The notes: a model not told the origin generated them from the letters alone. A stretch of DNA of 64,000 nucleotides from Pelobates cultripes (GCA_933207985.1 OW240916.1:319131614-319195613), one strand, 5' to 3'; positions 47,916 through 59,840 are shown, counted from the first letter of the stretch. Translations and numbers: made by a program.

Positions 47916-49659
47916 AGGAGTTACTTAGTATCAGTAATACACATGAACATGTCAAAGTTACTATTAACTCGTGGGTGTGACACGATAGTAAATGTAGCTT
48001 TTTAAAATGTAATTAACATTTGTACTGCGCTTTGATTGGAAGAAAATGTAGTAATATTATCCTGCACTAAACTTTTTGTTTATCTTTATTTGTCCTAAGC
48101 ATTCAGGTGTTGGGTGCATGGTCACTTCCAAACAGGTAAGAAAAGGATTCTACACAGGTTAAAGGGTTAATTAAACCACATTAGAGCTATTTTGGGGAAA
48201 GCCCTCCCCCTCAAAACATTAAGTTACTAGCGTACATCACCTTACTGCCTTTAAACTGTATAACCGTACAAGATGTTTAGATTGTTTAACTGCAGTACAA
48301 GGGCCAAATCTATAAATAAGAGCAAAAAACAAATGAAAAAAACAAAAACGTATATGGTCTATAACCACTTTTAAACGGAGAGTGCAGCCTGACCCAGCGC
48401 TGTTGGGAGATGCGTATACTCATTTAGGACTTAAACCTTCTCCATTAAGCTCTATTGAAGAGAAAATGCGGAATAAATGAATGCAGCTATGTTTATGTTA
48501 AAAGCTTGTTTCCTGCTGCATGTAATTAACGGAAATTCTGTACACAGCTAGTACTTTTGTCAAGCTTCTGGAAATGGAAAGATAGATAGCACTCATCCAA
48601 GTGAATACATCGCTCCATACTTAACCTTAACACTCTCGTCATTAATGGTTTGTCTAACTTGTTCTATAAAAGGCAGGCTACTGCTCCATTGAGGCAAAAT
48701 TAAAAAAATCTACTTTACCATGCTTTTCAGAAAAGGAGATTCATTATTGTCAACTAATGTATTGGCCTAAAGAAAACCAACATCGTACCCAGAAAGGCAC
48801 ACACTGAATATGCCTCGGCAGCCCCTTCACATTTTAACTCGTGTGGTTTTATTGTTATAGGCAATTTGTACCACTCAGCATGACAGTGTAAACTGAATTA
48901 AGATTAATTTACATGCAAAAGAACACTTAGGAGAGCAGCCTGCTAAGCAAATGTATTGTCTCGATTGCTGAGGTGGAAAAGAGCCTGGAAAGGATAAAAG
49001 AAAGGAAAGGGGTCTAATTAAGGGGCATCGAATATGATTGCTGGAGGTAGTTAAGGGTTAGAAAACAGTAAATGTCCAACTAGTTAAAGAATTAGCATCT
49101 TGCTTGTTTGAGATTTTTATGCTGAATGCATAAATCTTCATAAATCAAAGTAACACTGCGGCTCGAATGTTCCTGGCATTTTCCTTAGGTGTGAACTTAG
49201 AAAATGAAATTGCTGTCAAAAAGTGAATGTGAAGGTACCTTTCCTTCCTCCCCTTGACTGCCTTTACTGGTTACGGTTTTGGGAGTTAATTGATGGAACC
49301 TGCTACAGTCATGGATGCGTACTAGAAGCATTAGAATTGTCAGTGCAGACGTAAAGGAACAGGGTCGCACAATCTTGTAATGTCGGCTTTATTGGTGTGA
49401 TAGAATTATGGAAAACAATAGTTTCTGGGATTCACTGCATTTATCAGGACTACAGCATTTCTGAATAAAACAAGTTAGAGAGTTACTAGGACAACGGTGG
49501 GTAAAACACAAAATAAAACATTTAAATAAATTATATACTACATATAAATAATTTACATTTTCATGTTTGGGCACATCATGTTTTACAATCTCGTCCTGCA
49601 AGGTGGCCGATTTCAAACTGTGCATTAAACACCAGCACCACTGATAAGCCAGTATCGAT

Positions 49660-49930
49660 CTTTTTCACTCACGAGCTATTGATAGGCTGCGAGAGTCAGC
49701 TGACGCCCTCAGCTTGTCAGAGGAGAGGAGCCTGGTCTGAGGAAGTTGTACAGGGGAAGAGCGATCTGGTGCTGGCTTGAAGACTTTGGGGTAAACAGTT
49801 CATTAACCATTTTACCCCTTCAGTTAAGCCAGCACCCAGGACCTCCTCACACCAATAATCTTCATTGTGGTACAGTGGTTATGGTGCCCATAGTAGTCTT
49901 TTAAGAAGCACTAGCACTAACTAATTTTAC
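49660..49930. repeat. Degenerate dispersed repeat with GTGGTTATGGTGC motif
   Basis: Shares ordered words with 8930-9290 (and 21470-21780): GAGAGTCAG, GTGCTGG, AACCATTT, a CCCCTT word and AGCCAG, then a CACCATAAC/GTTATGGTG module. The short motif GTGGTTATGGTGC appears also near 50353 and 50538, and as an inverted pair at about 675-715. It is probably an old frog interspersed family; unnamed. Confidence 0.45.
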
Positions 49931-51700
49931 AATAATAAAAGCTACATGACAGTGAATAATGTATTATGGCAAATTAATTGGTACCAGTACTTTGTTTTAA
50001 CCTTCTTTTGCACTATTTGGGCATTCATTTATTTTTCTCCAATTTTATCGGCTGCTGTGTTTGGTTAATTATTGGCCTTCAATCTTTCCCATTCGCCATT
50101 TAATCCAAAGGAAGGCAAAGAATGTGATTGAAGAGATTTTTCAATAATACCCCAATCGTATTCCTGGATTACCACCATTTTTTATAATGCCTGTATAGTT
50201 ACAGCGATTTGCATTTATCCTGTACAGAAGGTTTTAGGATGCAGAAAATGTAATTAGTACAACGACCTCTTGATAGCCTGAGGTGAAACTAACAAATATG
50301 TCAAATGAAGGACATTGTGGGCACAAAGCACCTCAAACACTATTGCTTATGTTAGTGGTTATGGTGCTAGGAGGCAGTAATATCCATCAGTTTTGTTTTG
50401 CTCTGATAATTTGGAAGTTTCTCTATAGAAACAGGCTGCGAGGGCAGGAGAGGAATTAGCAGAAACATTGCTATTATCTCAGCAACAGAACAAATGCTGG
50501 AATTAGTGTTTGACAAAATCCCATGAACAAGTAGCTGTAAGTGGTTATGGTGCTTACAGTATCCATTCGAAAGTGACATTTTCTGCAGAAAGAGGATGAC
50601 TGGAACAAAACACATAGCTTGAAGCAGGAGAACAGATTCCTGTCAGGGGTCATAATGACAAATTCAACGCATTGTCCTGTAATTCCAGGACAAACATAAA
50701 CCTGCTAGCACTATTTTACAATGATCAAATGGCTTGGAAAGTGTGAAAGCTTCAACGCCTGTAAACCTTCTCATGCCGTGATCACGCTATAGCACCCTAG
50801 TACCACTTTCTGTGGGCCTCGTTACTGTAACAGAAATGTAGACTTGTGGAAAAATGTATCAAAATGCTAGTTTGCATTTTAAATTAAAAACATTTAATCT
50901 ATTTAAACGTCTCTAGATTTTTTATTTTAGGGTATGTTTTACTTTAACACATAGGGGCTTCAGGCCAATTAATCATACCCAAACATTATTTAAGATGTCA
51001 CCACAATGAAATGGATGGAATGTAACCAGCTATGTGCAAACTATGTCAAATGAGGTTTTTAAATGATCTGTTGGAAGCGTTACACACTCACCTTGGCTTG
51101 TAGGACAGCTGGAAAGCAGCCAGGCAGGCTTTATAGCCAGCAAAAGGTAAGAACATCAAAACAAATGACAACAATGTTTAAATTAGAATAGAATTGGCAT
51201 TAAACGTGACCCCCATTGTAAGACACACAAACCCAATCAAAAAAGGACTCAGGAAATATTACAATTAGAGCTCACAATCACATCAATAATGTAGGTTCCA
51301 AAACAAAATGAACGGCAAATACAACTGCAGACAAAAATATTTTTTAAACTTAAGAAATGTAAGCTTTTTTGTATCTTAAACGTGATGCCCACTTTAGTTC
51401 ATAAACTGTTGAAAATGTATTGGAGGACAGGTTTTTTCCCAAAGCACTATAAATATATATTAAAAATAAATAAATAAATAAATAAAACAACCTAAAACAC
51501 AACAAACTTAAAACCATATTAAAAAGATATAAACATTTGCATGGACATTATCTGCTCAAATCTCCTTAACCAACAGCTTAGTGCACACATCTATAGAGAC
51601 CAGGAAGTGGTTTATGCCACATGACGCTCCGGTTAGAGCCATTCTTTTACACTAAAATAATGACGCACATTCACACAACCTTGCATTTACTTGCCGACGT

Positions 51701-53022
51701 GCTTCTCATTCTTTTTACTTGTTTTCAAAGAAAAAAGCAGAAATAGCCCTGAAACAGGGACTATAAAGTGTGTCCTGAAAATATCCAAAAAAGGGGGTAA
51801 CCCTAAATATAAACTTGCAAAGAAAAAAAGAGAGATGCTAGGACAAAATGTCCAGGATACACAGGTAGGATATATCAGAGTGGACGGTTACTAATAAAAA
51901 CCATAAATTTATTACCATTATAAACGTAAACAAAAAATAAATAAAAACACACACACATAACCCCATAAAGAGGAAAAAATAAAGCTCAAAGGGCTAGGAA
52001 GGGAAAAACAAATAGAGGGGCAATACCAGAGGTTAATTACTCCTTTATGGCATTTGTACCACATAAGAAAGATATCTATAAAGCCTATAATATCTACTAA
52101 GTGGATCTCCCTAATGTACAATCCATCAGTGGTAGAGTCCTAAAAGGAATAATATCTACACTATAAAGGCATAGGCTAGATCTATAAATCCTCTGGTCCC
52201 AAATGTTGCAAAACTCAAGGATTAGCAAAACTATTGGTAAACAGTGATAAACACAGATAAACAGCTATTAGGAAAAAATTCCCCCTGCACTGTTGCACAT
52301 ATTAGCCAAAAACTATCCACTGCTAATCCTATATGTAAAGCTATAAGATCATAGAGAAGGCTAAGTCCCTTACTAAGCTGTGTTTAATAACTGCTTAATT
52401 TCCCCATAAAATAAACAAATAAATAAACACCCCAAAAAAGTGCTGAAAATAAAGGTGATGTGAATTTTAAAAAGCATCATAATGAGCCTAACGCGTTTCG
52501 GTGCTTAAACGAGCGCCTTTCTCAAAGGCTATGAAAGGCGCTCGTTTAAGCGCCGAAATGCGTCAGGCTCATGATGATTTTTAAAATTCACATCACCTTT
52601 ATTTTCAGCACTTTTTTGGGGTGCTTACTTATTTGTTTATTTTGGGGTGTTTATAGTGTAGATATTATTCCTTTTAGGACTCTACCACTGATGGATTGTA
52701 CATTAGGGAGATCCACTTAGTAGACATTATAGGCTTTATAGATATCTTTCTTATGTGGTACAAATGCCATAAAGGAGTAATTAACCTCTGGTATTGCCCC
52801 TCTATTTGGTTTTCTCTTCCTAGCCCTTTGAGCTTTATTTTTTCCTCTTTATGCGGTTATGTGTGTGTGTTTTTTATTTATTTTTTGTTTACGTTTATGA
52901 TGGTTAATAAATGTATGGTTTTTATTAGTAACCGTCCACTCTGATATATCCTACCTGTGTATCCTGGACATTTTGTCCTAGGATCTCTTTTTTTCTTTGT
53001 TTGTTTTCAAAGAATGAGAAGC
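51701..53022. repeat. 1.3 kb imperfect palindrome (foldback element)
   Basis: The left arm from GCTTCTCATT and the right arm ending in AATGAGAAGC are reverse complements. Their central stem, GCTTAAACGAGCGCCTTT at 52503-52520 with its partner at 52534-52551, leaves a 13 nt loop. The arms are near identical over most of about 450 bp. The left arm has about 250 bp (around 52165-52400) and a shorter stretch near 51730-51825 that the right arm lacks. The words AACGCGTTTCGG and CGAAATGCGTC flank the centre. No coding sequence is present; open frames on each arm mirror each other. As it lies inside an ap3b1 intron it would be transcribed as a long hairpin. Confidence 0.88.
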
Positions 53023-53200
53023 TAGATGTGGGTAAATGCATGCATGCACACTTTGCTGGTTCAATGCCGTGAGGACTCTCAAACATTTCCTGGTTTATGC
53101 TTTAAAAACACAGTCAACGCTGCAAATTCTATAAATGGTTTAGGAAATTTAGAAGGTAGAATATTTTAATCTGTGGATTTTTTTAATGCATTATCTGAGT

Positions 53201-53366
53201 CAGTGGTTCCCAGCCCAGTCCTCAAGTACTCCCTAACAGTCCAGGATTTAAGGATTACCCAGTTGGATCTAAGGTGCTTTTAGAAAGAAAGACTTTAAAC
53301 ACAACAGGGTAATCCCTAAATCCTGTACTGTTAGGGGGTACTTGAGGACTGGGTTGGGAACCCCTG
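53201..53366. mobile_element. hAT-type MITE, 166 bp
   Basis: Ends CAGTGGTTCCCAGCC and, reversed, CAGGGGTTCCCAACC, extending to a roughly 60 bp inverted repeat (AGTCCTCAAGTACTCCCTAA and its partner). Flanked by an 8 bp duplication with one mismatch, ATCTGAGT and ATCGGAGT, the hAT signature. No coding capacity. Confidence 0.88.
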
Positions 53367-53939
53367 ATCGGAGTGATCCATTTAAAGCAATTCCAAGCGG
53401 TGCCCAATTGACCCATTACAATAGGGGAAGAAGGAGTTCCTTTAAAATCAATGAACAAGTGCAAACTCATCCATGAAGTTGTTTACGGACGTGTGTTACA
53501 AGATGTCAAGAAATCCTAATTCCTTAGTAGGACAGCCACACTGTACACTAAAAGTGGTAAAATCAACATAAATCCACTGAAAACTTGACAATAAACACTG
53601 ATATTAACTATCTTTAGGAAAAGGAAGACCAGGCATTGATGCAAGCACTAAGCCACACGATTTCTTGTGATTATACAATATTGAAAGATATGGACTACAG
53701 CGAGGAGACCGTATAAGGGCTCATGGGGGTGTTTTAACTTAAGATGGTTGGCTTGCACAAGGCTGACGCTGTGGAGGCAGTTCACATCTGCCGTAAAATT
53801 GCTCAGAGCAATTATTAAAAATAAATACATTTCAAATTAGATTTGTTAATTTAAATTTTATTGTGTGTCGAGTCAGAAACCAGATCACAAAACATGAACA
53901 AAAAACTTAAAGCTTAGTCTAAAATGCGGTGTTACTTAC

Positions 53940-54037
53940 CTTGTTCTTTTTTAAAATCGGTTTCTGACATAGTAACAGGAAGGAGCAGTTCTCCGGATGG
54001 GGGCTGAATGCCAACACTAAACTGGTCTTCTTTGGTG
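53940..54037 (-). CDS. ap3b1: AP-3 complex beta-3A subunit, third exon from the end
   Basis: Exon of 98 bases. On the minus strand it follows GTGTTTTCAG and ends CAAG before GTAAGTAAC. It opens with the last base of a split codon and encodes [18 protein letters not shown] then [14 protein letters not shown], ending with the first base of a Gly codon. The [24 protein letters not shown] pattern is typical of the beta-3 adaptins just before the GMNE segment. Its donor and acceptor are both good consensus sites. The exon upstream of it was not found in the remaining 10 kb and should lie beyond 64000. Confidence 0.93.
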
Positions 54038-54325
54038 CTGAAAACACATTATTACAGATTATTACTAGGCTGCCTGTACAATAAAAGTATCTCAGTAAAC
54101 ATTAAATGACACTACGCATAGATATCAACAACAAACTTCTCAATTCATCGTGACACGGTTATCGCAGACACCAAAGGTGTGAGTCCGACACTACTAGACA
54201 GAACAGGGCTACTTGCCAGGGCTGAATTTTCACTTACCAACGGCTCGCAGGTGATAGGTCTACTAAACTACATTGACTGGTTCAGATAGGGATAAGCAGT
54301 TTATTACTTTCTGTATTATAGATCT

Positions 54326-55097
54326 TACTAGTCAGCCACAACATTAAAATCATCACTGGTGAAGTGAAATACATTGATGAGATCGTTACAATGGCACCTG
54401 TCAAGGGATGGGATACATAAGCAGCAAGTGAACAGTGATTTTAAATTTCATGTGTTGGAAGAAGGAAAATTGGGCAAGCAAAAAGATCTGAGTGACTGTA
54501 ACAAGGGTCAATAAGTGATGGCTAGACGACTCGGCCAAAGCTTCTCTAAAACAGCAAGTCTTGTGGGGTGTTCCCAGTGTGTTGTGGTTAGTACCTTAAC
54601 CCCTTAAGGACCAAACTTCTGGAGTAAAAGGGAATCATGACATGTCACACATGTCATGTGTCCTTGAGGGGTTAAAGCCAAAAAAAACAGTAAAAATTGT
54701 TTTGTAATTGTAAATATAAGTACTGTTGAATATACACCAGTGGCACAATCCAAGACTTTGATCCTCATCCTTTCTAACCAAGTGGGTGATCCAATGAAGG
54801 AAAAAAATGTGTACACCCCTTCATGGTAATGGTGTTCCTTGACGGCAATAGCCTCTTTCAGAATTATGTACCCTGCCACATATATTGTACAGGAATGGAT
54901 TGAGGAACATTACAAATGGTTCAAGGTGTTGCCATGTCCTCCAAATTCTTCAGATTTCAATTCGACTAAGCATCGGTGGGATGTGTTGGAACAACAAATC
55001 TGATCCATGGAAGACTTATAATGTCTTATTTTAGCAGTAAAAGGGGGATCTACATAATATTAGGCAGGCGGCTTTAATGTTGTGGTTGATCAGTATA
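54326..55097 (+). pseudogene. Tc1-like transposon relic, internally deleted
   Basis: Tc1/mariner elements move by a DDE transposase between inverted repeats at TA. The ends pair as CTAGTCAGCCACAACATTAAA on the left and, reversed, CTGATCAACCACAACATTAAA on the right. The left part still encodes the N-terminal helix-turn-helix region (MARRLGQSFSKTASLVG), with a stop shortly before it. The right part encodes C-terminal pieces (VFLDGNSLFQ, then KHRWDVLEQQI). The middle, including most of the catalytic core, is deleted and replaced in part by a piggyBac MITE at 54596-54675. It is clearly dead. Confidence 0.85.
54596..54675. mobile_element. piggyBac-type MITE nested in the Tc1 relic
   Basis: 80 bp with TTAA at both ends and the same inner sequence as the copy at 31132. 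The right arm has CCTTGAGGGG where others have CCTTAAGGGG. It lies inside the Tc1-like relic, so it arrived after that element. Confidence 0.82.
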
Positions 55098-55374
55098 TAT
55101 CTATATAACCTCATGGCACCCCGAGGTTGGGAGTGTGGAAAAGACTGACAGGGAAAATATAGAAAAATGGCCTAGGAGCCATCTTCCTGAAAGTCATGTG
55201 TCCATGTCACTGGCTCCAGTCCAATCTACATGGGTAATATTTAACAGGACTGGAAAACAAACATTTACCAATCTTGGTATCTTCCAGACCTCTTGCACTT
55301 CTACGGCTTATTTTGTTGCATACCAAAGTTAAGGTTAAATTTTATCTTAAGAGAATGCACAGATTATTTCCCTC

Positions 55375-55715
55375 AAGTCATAACTATTTTCAGCTATATC
55401 TCTTTAACGCTCACCATGTCTCCTTTCAGCCATACCTCCCTAACTCTCACCATGTCTCCTTTCAGCCATACCTCAAGAACACTCACCAAGTCTCCTTTCA
55501 GCCACACCTCAATAACACTCTATAACGGTCACAGTGTCTCCTTCCAGCCACACCTGAATAACGCTCACCGTTTGTCCTCTCCTTTCAGTCATACCTCCAT
55601 AACTCTCATTGTGTCTCCTTCCATTCATACCTTCATAACTCACAACCATATCTTTCAGCATACCTCCATAACTCTAGACATTTCTCATTTCAGCCTTATC
55701 GCGCTACGTTGCGAC
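55375..55715. repeat. 36 bp minisatellite
   Basis: Units such as CTCACCATGTCTCCTTTCAG plus CCATACCTCCCTAACT repeat about nine times with growing divergence to the right. As the period is a multiple of three, open frames with PFSHTSLTLTMS repeats span it; these are not genes. Confidence 0.85.
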
Positions 55716-57789
55716 GTGCGAGAATTGCCTCCTATGTCTCACATTTAAACATAGCCAATACTTATTTCATGTGTTGCTTTATCTAAAATTTATAGCAATG
55801 AGAATGTGTGAGAAAATCCTACCCCCCCAAAAAAACATGTTTTAAGCCGACTATATGAATAAAAACCCTTTCCAAGGGAGCATGGTATAACTAAACGTAA
55901 AGGGGGTTTTACTTCGATTGTGAGACTTGGTGTAGATTTAACAAAACTAAGGACATCTCCTGCACACTATGAATGTACAAAAATATACCTATACTGGATT
56001 TGAAAGATTAATTACTGAAAGAGGCCCCACTGAATGTGCACAGGATAGAGTATTGTCCAATATCGAGTTCTGACTGTCCCTTGGGTCTGAATTTAATAAA
56101 TAGGAGACAATCACTGGTAATAGAAAATCAATTGATTAATATCCATGATATTTAAAAGAATATTTACAATATGTTATGGATTTGCTTAACTTTCGAAAAT
56201 TTCAAGTTCAATAACAGAATGGATGAGGACGGATTTGCTGTAGTAGGCTGTGTGGTTTAATTAACCAAAGCATGTTAGACAAAAAAGGACAAAGAATACA
56301 ATACTGCTTACTTATAAAGCACTTCTCTGCAAACTATTAATATGGTTTTGGTATGGGCAGACCTGTGAATTGTGTTAATGTAGATTTATCTGATATTTAT
56401 CAGAATTTTATATAAAATCTTACAAATTAATTCCAATCTATACACACAGGATATCTCTCTAATACAATGATAAGGGGTGAGTGTTTAAACTGGCTGCTGC
56501 ATGCAGTTAGTTTGGCGATATTATATGCAGTATATGTATGATTACATAGATCTTTTAATGTGCACCTCCATTCCTTTGCACTCACTGGCTGCTAGGGCCA
56601 CGAGGTTAGGCTGCCTTTTTTAATTTAAAAAATGTGCAGGCTTTCCCAGACTAAATATTTTTATGAGTGTTTGCTTATTTTTGTCATTAACAGGCATTTG
56701 TAATAACACTTTTTGTAAGTGTTGCTCTACACAAGGTGTCTAACTGCATAGTTTTAGGACTGCTGTAATTTTGGAAGAAACGTTTGTTTCAAAGGGGAGC
56801 TTTCTCGCCCCATGTCTTATAGACAAGCACACGCTTTCAGAGTTTGAAGGAGGAGAACCTCCTTCATACGTCTGATGGGTAAACATGCGCTTCCAGTATT
56901 TGAAAGATGAATGCCTGCATCTCGCTTTTGATGGACAAGAACGCACTTGAAGTTTTTGAAAGACAATTGCCCGTATCCTGCATCAGGCTTACTAGTGTTC
57001 TTTCAACAAAAGTTTCTGTGCTTGTAGGAAAACTTTTTTTTTGTCAACGCGGGTCTATTCTCTTCTTCTGACTGTTTACAGTTTTGCGTTTGGCAAAAAG
57101 CCATTTATTTAAGTTTTTCTTCAAGACCCACACAACATGAACGCATCCATCGTCATAATTATTGTCTTTACGTTGTTCCAGCAGAAGCACTTTGTCTTGC
57201 ATCAAATGTAATTGATCTGGAGGCAATGTAATCACAATTACTCACATTCTTAATTGGCCTGCCCAAAATCAGAAAATGGAAACCGATCGTCAGCGTTGAA
57301 ATCAATAGCTTTATGCAGGACTTGTGGGGGATGAGAGATAGTGGTAATTTGCTGATCAATTGAATTCAGATGCCAATCATCCGCACTGTATTTTGCATAG
57401 TAAGTGATGCTTTCATGCATTAACTCTGTATGTCTTACTGTCCCTCACCCCCATACTACAAGGGGTAAGTGGAGTAATGGGAATAGAACTTTATAAACCC
57501 TATTAACACAGCACCTTGCGTCGTCAGAGGATTTCCCTTTCTTCAGAATTATGTGAACAGGATGGAGTCTTTAGTGGCTGTACATTCAGACCTATTAAAA
57601 TCCAATTTGTTTTTTGAAATCAGAAGGGTTTCATTGATTACCCTCCATCTATACTGATTATAGGTCCCTGCGTAACAAAGTGAGCAGCGTGGAAGTTTGG
57701 AACAAATTGTGCACATTAAACAATGTGTGGTTTGCCGTTTTAACTTTTATTTTTCTAAAACCAGGAAATGTTTCATTTGGCGTGTTTTA

Positions 57790-58160
57790 CCATATTATTA
57801 TTATTACTGGTATTTATTTAGCGCCAGCATATACCGTAGAGCTTTACAATATTATCAAGGAGGGAGATTTAACAATAAATGAGACCATTACAAAAACTTA
57901 CAGGAACAATAGGTTGAAAAGGGCCCAGTTCAAATGAGCTTACAGTCTATAGGAGGTGGGGCGTAAAACCCAACAGGACAGGAGGTAGCAATCAAACAAG
58001 GAGGGAGTGAAGCAGAGCTGGAGGAGAGAGTAGAGCGCTGCCCTTTAGGAGAGAGCAAGAGATAGGTATGTAAGGTAGAGGTTACTCTGGGAGGCCATAA
58101 ACTTTCCTAAATAGATGGGTGTTGAGGCACTTTTTAAATGACTGACGACTAGGGGATAGA
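57790..58160 (-). mobile_element. LINE 3' end (L2/CR1-like), reverse orientation
   Basis: Starts with a TATTATTATTATTACTGG run, then TTTAGCGCCAGC and GTAGAGCTTTACAATATTA. On the minus strand this ends in TAAAGCTCTAC…GCTGGCGCTAAATAAA with an AATAATA tail, the same type of ending as at 39241-39275. The body to about 58160 (GAGGGAGATTTAACAATAAA, CTTACAGTCTATAGGAGGTG) has no reading frame. Confidence 0.55.
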
Positions 58161-58241
58161 TCAGCCATTCACTAATGTGCCCGAGGCATCCATACAGCAT
58201 ATATACAATTTTTACACCTGCCCTTGTTATATGGTCTTTAC

Positions 58242-58376
58242 CAGGGTTAGGAAACCCTAGTCACTCCAGATGCTTTAAGCTGCAGCTCACATAATGCTAG
58301 TAGAGCTTTAATGCAGACAAAGCATCATGGGAGATGTAGTCCACAACTTCTGGATGCTAAAGGTTGTCTACATCTG
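58242..58376. mobile_element. hAT-type MITE, 135 bp
   Basis: Starts CAGGGTTAGGAAACC and ends in CTG, with the inner words CTCCAGATG and GCATCATGGGAGATGTAGTC typical of a palindromic frog MITE. The 8 bp flanks, GTCTTTAC and ATCTATAC, agree at six positions, as expected for an old hAT duplication. Confidence 0.75.
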
Positions 58377-58670
58377 ATCTATACACACAATTTCACACAG
58401 CTGTCCTTTTTTTTTTTTTTTGCATAGTTTAATTGTACTGATTTCTTTTTGTCACATATCTCCCAAGTATCCAAGGTCTAGTGGGTCTGATCTGGGACCA
58501 CTTGCTGGCTTTCGGCTGCTGGAGAGTGCTTGTTTAATGCTCAAGTGTTTCTGCGTAGCTCTGTACTTGCTTGCAAAGCTGGCTACTATCCATGTACATG
58601 CCCGCATGACCAGTATACTTGCTATGCTGTCACTATCCATGAGAAGTTGGTGGCATGGATAGTGGTGGTT

Positions 58671-59840
58671 TACACTATATGGACACAAGTGTTGGGACAC
58701 ACCTTTTAATTATTGAAATCAGGTGTTTCAATCAGACCCAAACATTTCTGGAAAAAATGGATCGATCTGAAGAGCTCAGTGTATTCATGAGTGGTCCCTC
58801 TGCAATAAGGGAGTTTGTGAAATGTAATTCCTCCTAGATATTCCTTAGTCAACTGTAAGTGGAATTATTGGAACGTGGAAGTGTCTAGGAACAGCAGCAA
58901 CTCAGCCACAAAGTGTAAGACCACGTAAAGTCACAGAGCAGGGTCACCGGGGACTGAGTCGCCAACGCTCTGGTGAATCCAATGCTGAAAAGTTTCAAAC
59001 TTCGACTGGCATTAATATCAGCACAAAAACTACTGCGGCAGCTTCATAAAATGGATTTCCATGGCTGAGGAGCTCCATGCAAGTCTCACATCATCAAGTA
59101 CAATGCCAAGCGTTGGATCAGGGGTGTAAAGCATGCAACCACTGCACTCTGGAGCAGTGGAAATGTATTCTGTGGCGCGATGAATCACGCTTCTCTGGTT
59201 GTCAGTCTGACGGGTGAATCTGGGTTCGACGGATGCCAGAAGAGCCTGCCTGACTGCATTGTGCCAACTATAAAGTTTAGTGGAGGAGGGATGGGGATTC
59301 TTTTCAGGGGTTGTGTTATAGGGGAACACTGAAGATGCCACACACAGAGTCCGGACACAGGTCATTTCATTAAGCAAATAGATTTATTTTACCGTCCGGA
59401 CTCCGCTGAACTCATGTTAAAAATGTCTGAGCCCTGATCACATGAAGTACAGGCTTTTTATAGACTATACATCCCCATCTGTACCCATACACCAATCAGC
59501 AAACCAGATACACATGATTACCTTATATGGACAGGCAGTATGGAACTTAGGAGAGAATGGAATGTGGTTTCAGTTCTGGCACATGCTCAGTACATTGATG
59601 ACAGTTTCCTGACTGTGTAATTAACTAACAGATACATGTGTTTGTATATGCCATGTGGAGATTTTAGGCCTCCTAAATTTTGGGCCTAGCTGAGATCCCC
59701 TCACAGTTGGGCTAGGCCCCTTACTGCCAGTGAAGGGAGATCTTAATGCTTCAGCATACCAAGACATTTTGGACAATGCAATGCTTCCAACTTTGTAGGA
59801 ACAGACTGAAGGCGGCCCTTTTCTTTTCCAGCATAATTAC
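58671..59840 (+). pseudogene. Tc1-like transposase relic split by a solo LTR
   Basis: A second Tc1-like element starts at TACACTATATGGACACAAG (58671). Its transposase is recognisable in pieces: LWRDESRFS near 59175 carries the conserved D-E-S-R of the catalytic core; CIVPTIKFSGGG follows near 59258; after the interruption, LGPLLPVKG then SAYQDILDNAMLPTL is read from 59711. Stops and indels are frequent, and the coding remnant ends near 59838 without a matching right terminus. The two parts abut perfectly once the solo LTR (59314-59705) and one GTTG are left out, so the LTR inserted into an existing Tc1 copy. Confidence 0.85.
59314..59705 (-). mobile_element. Solo LTR, 392 bp, minus orientation
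   Basis: Bounded by GTTG at 59310-59313 and 59706-59709. On the minus strand it begins TGTGAGGGGATC and ends CCCCTATAACA (TG…CA). TATAAAA at 59456-59462 and AATAAA at 59383-59388 lie in the expected order and spacing for promoter and poly(A) signal. The orientation matches ap3b1 transcription, so its poly(A) signal could act on the gene. Superfamily undecided; a 4 bp duplication suits several retrovirus-like groups. Confidence 0.82.

Larger units (their letters stand above)
41790..53939 (-). other. ap3b1 intron (12.2 kb)
   Basis: Minus-strand intron between the exons at 53940-54037 and 41651-41789, with GTAAGTAAC donor and TTGTAG acceptor. It holds an end of the TTAAAGGGACAC repeat family (about 43040-43072), the element at 43383-43968, the solo LTR at 46999-47915, a degenerate repeat at 49660-49930, the palindrome at 51701-53022 and a hAT MITE at 53201-53366. 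The block at about 48840-49240 is repeat-free and TAATTA-rich. No other exon was recognised. Confidence 0.85.

Noticed and set aside
51918..52944. Two matching open frames (MYIREIHLVDIIGF) on opposite strands
   Set aside because: They are the two arms of the palindrome; no coding evidence.
54604..54879. Minus-strand open frame of 91 codons
   Set aside because: Antisense to the Tc1 relic and the nested MITE.
55293..55748. Plus-strand open frame of 151 codons rich in PFSHTS
   Set aside because: Product of the 36 bp minisatellite.
59030..59377. Minus-strand open frame of 115 codons
   Set aside because: Runs antisense through the Tc1 relic and into the solo LTR.
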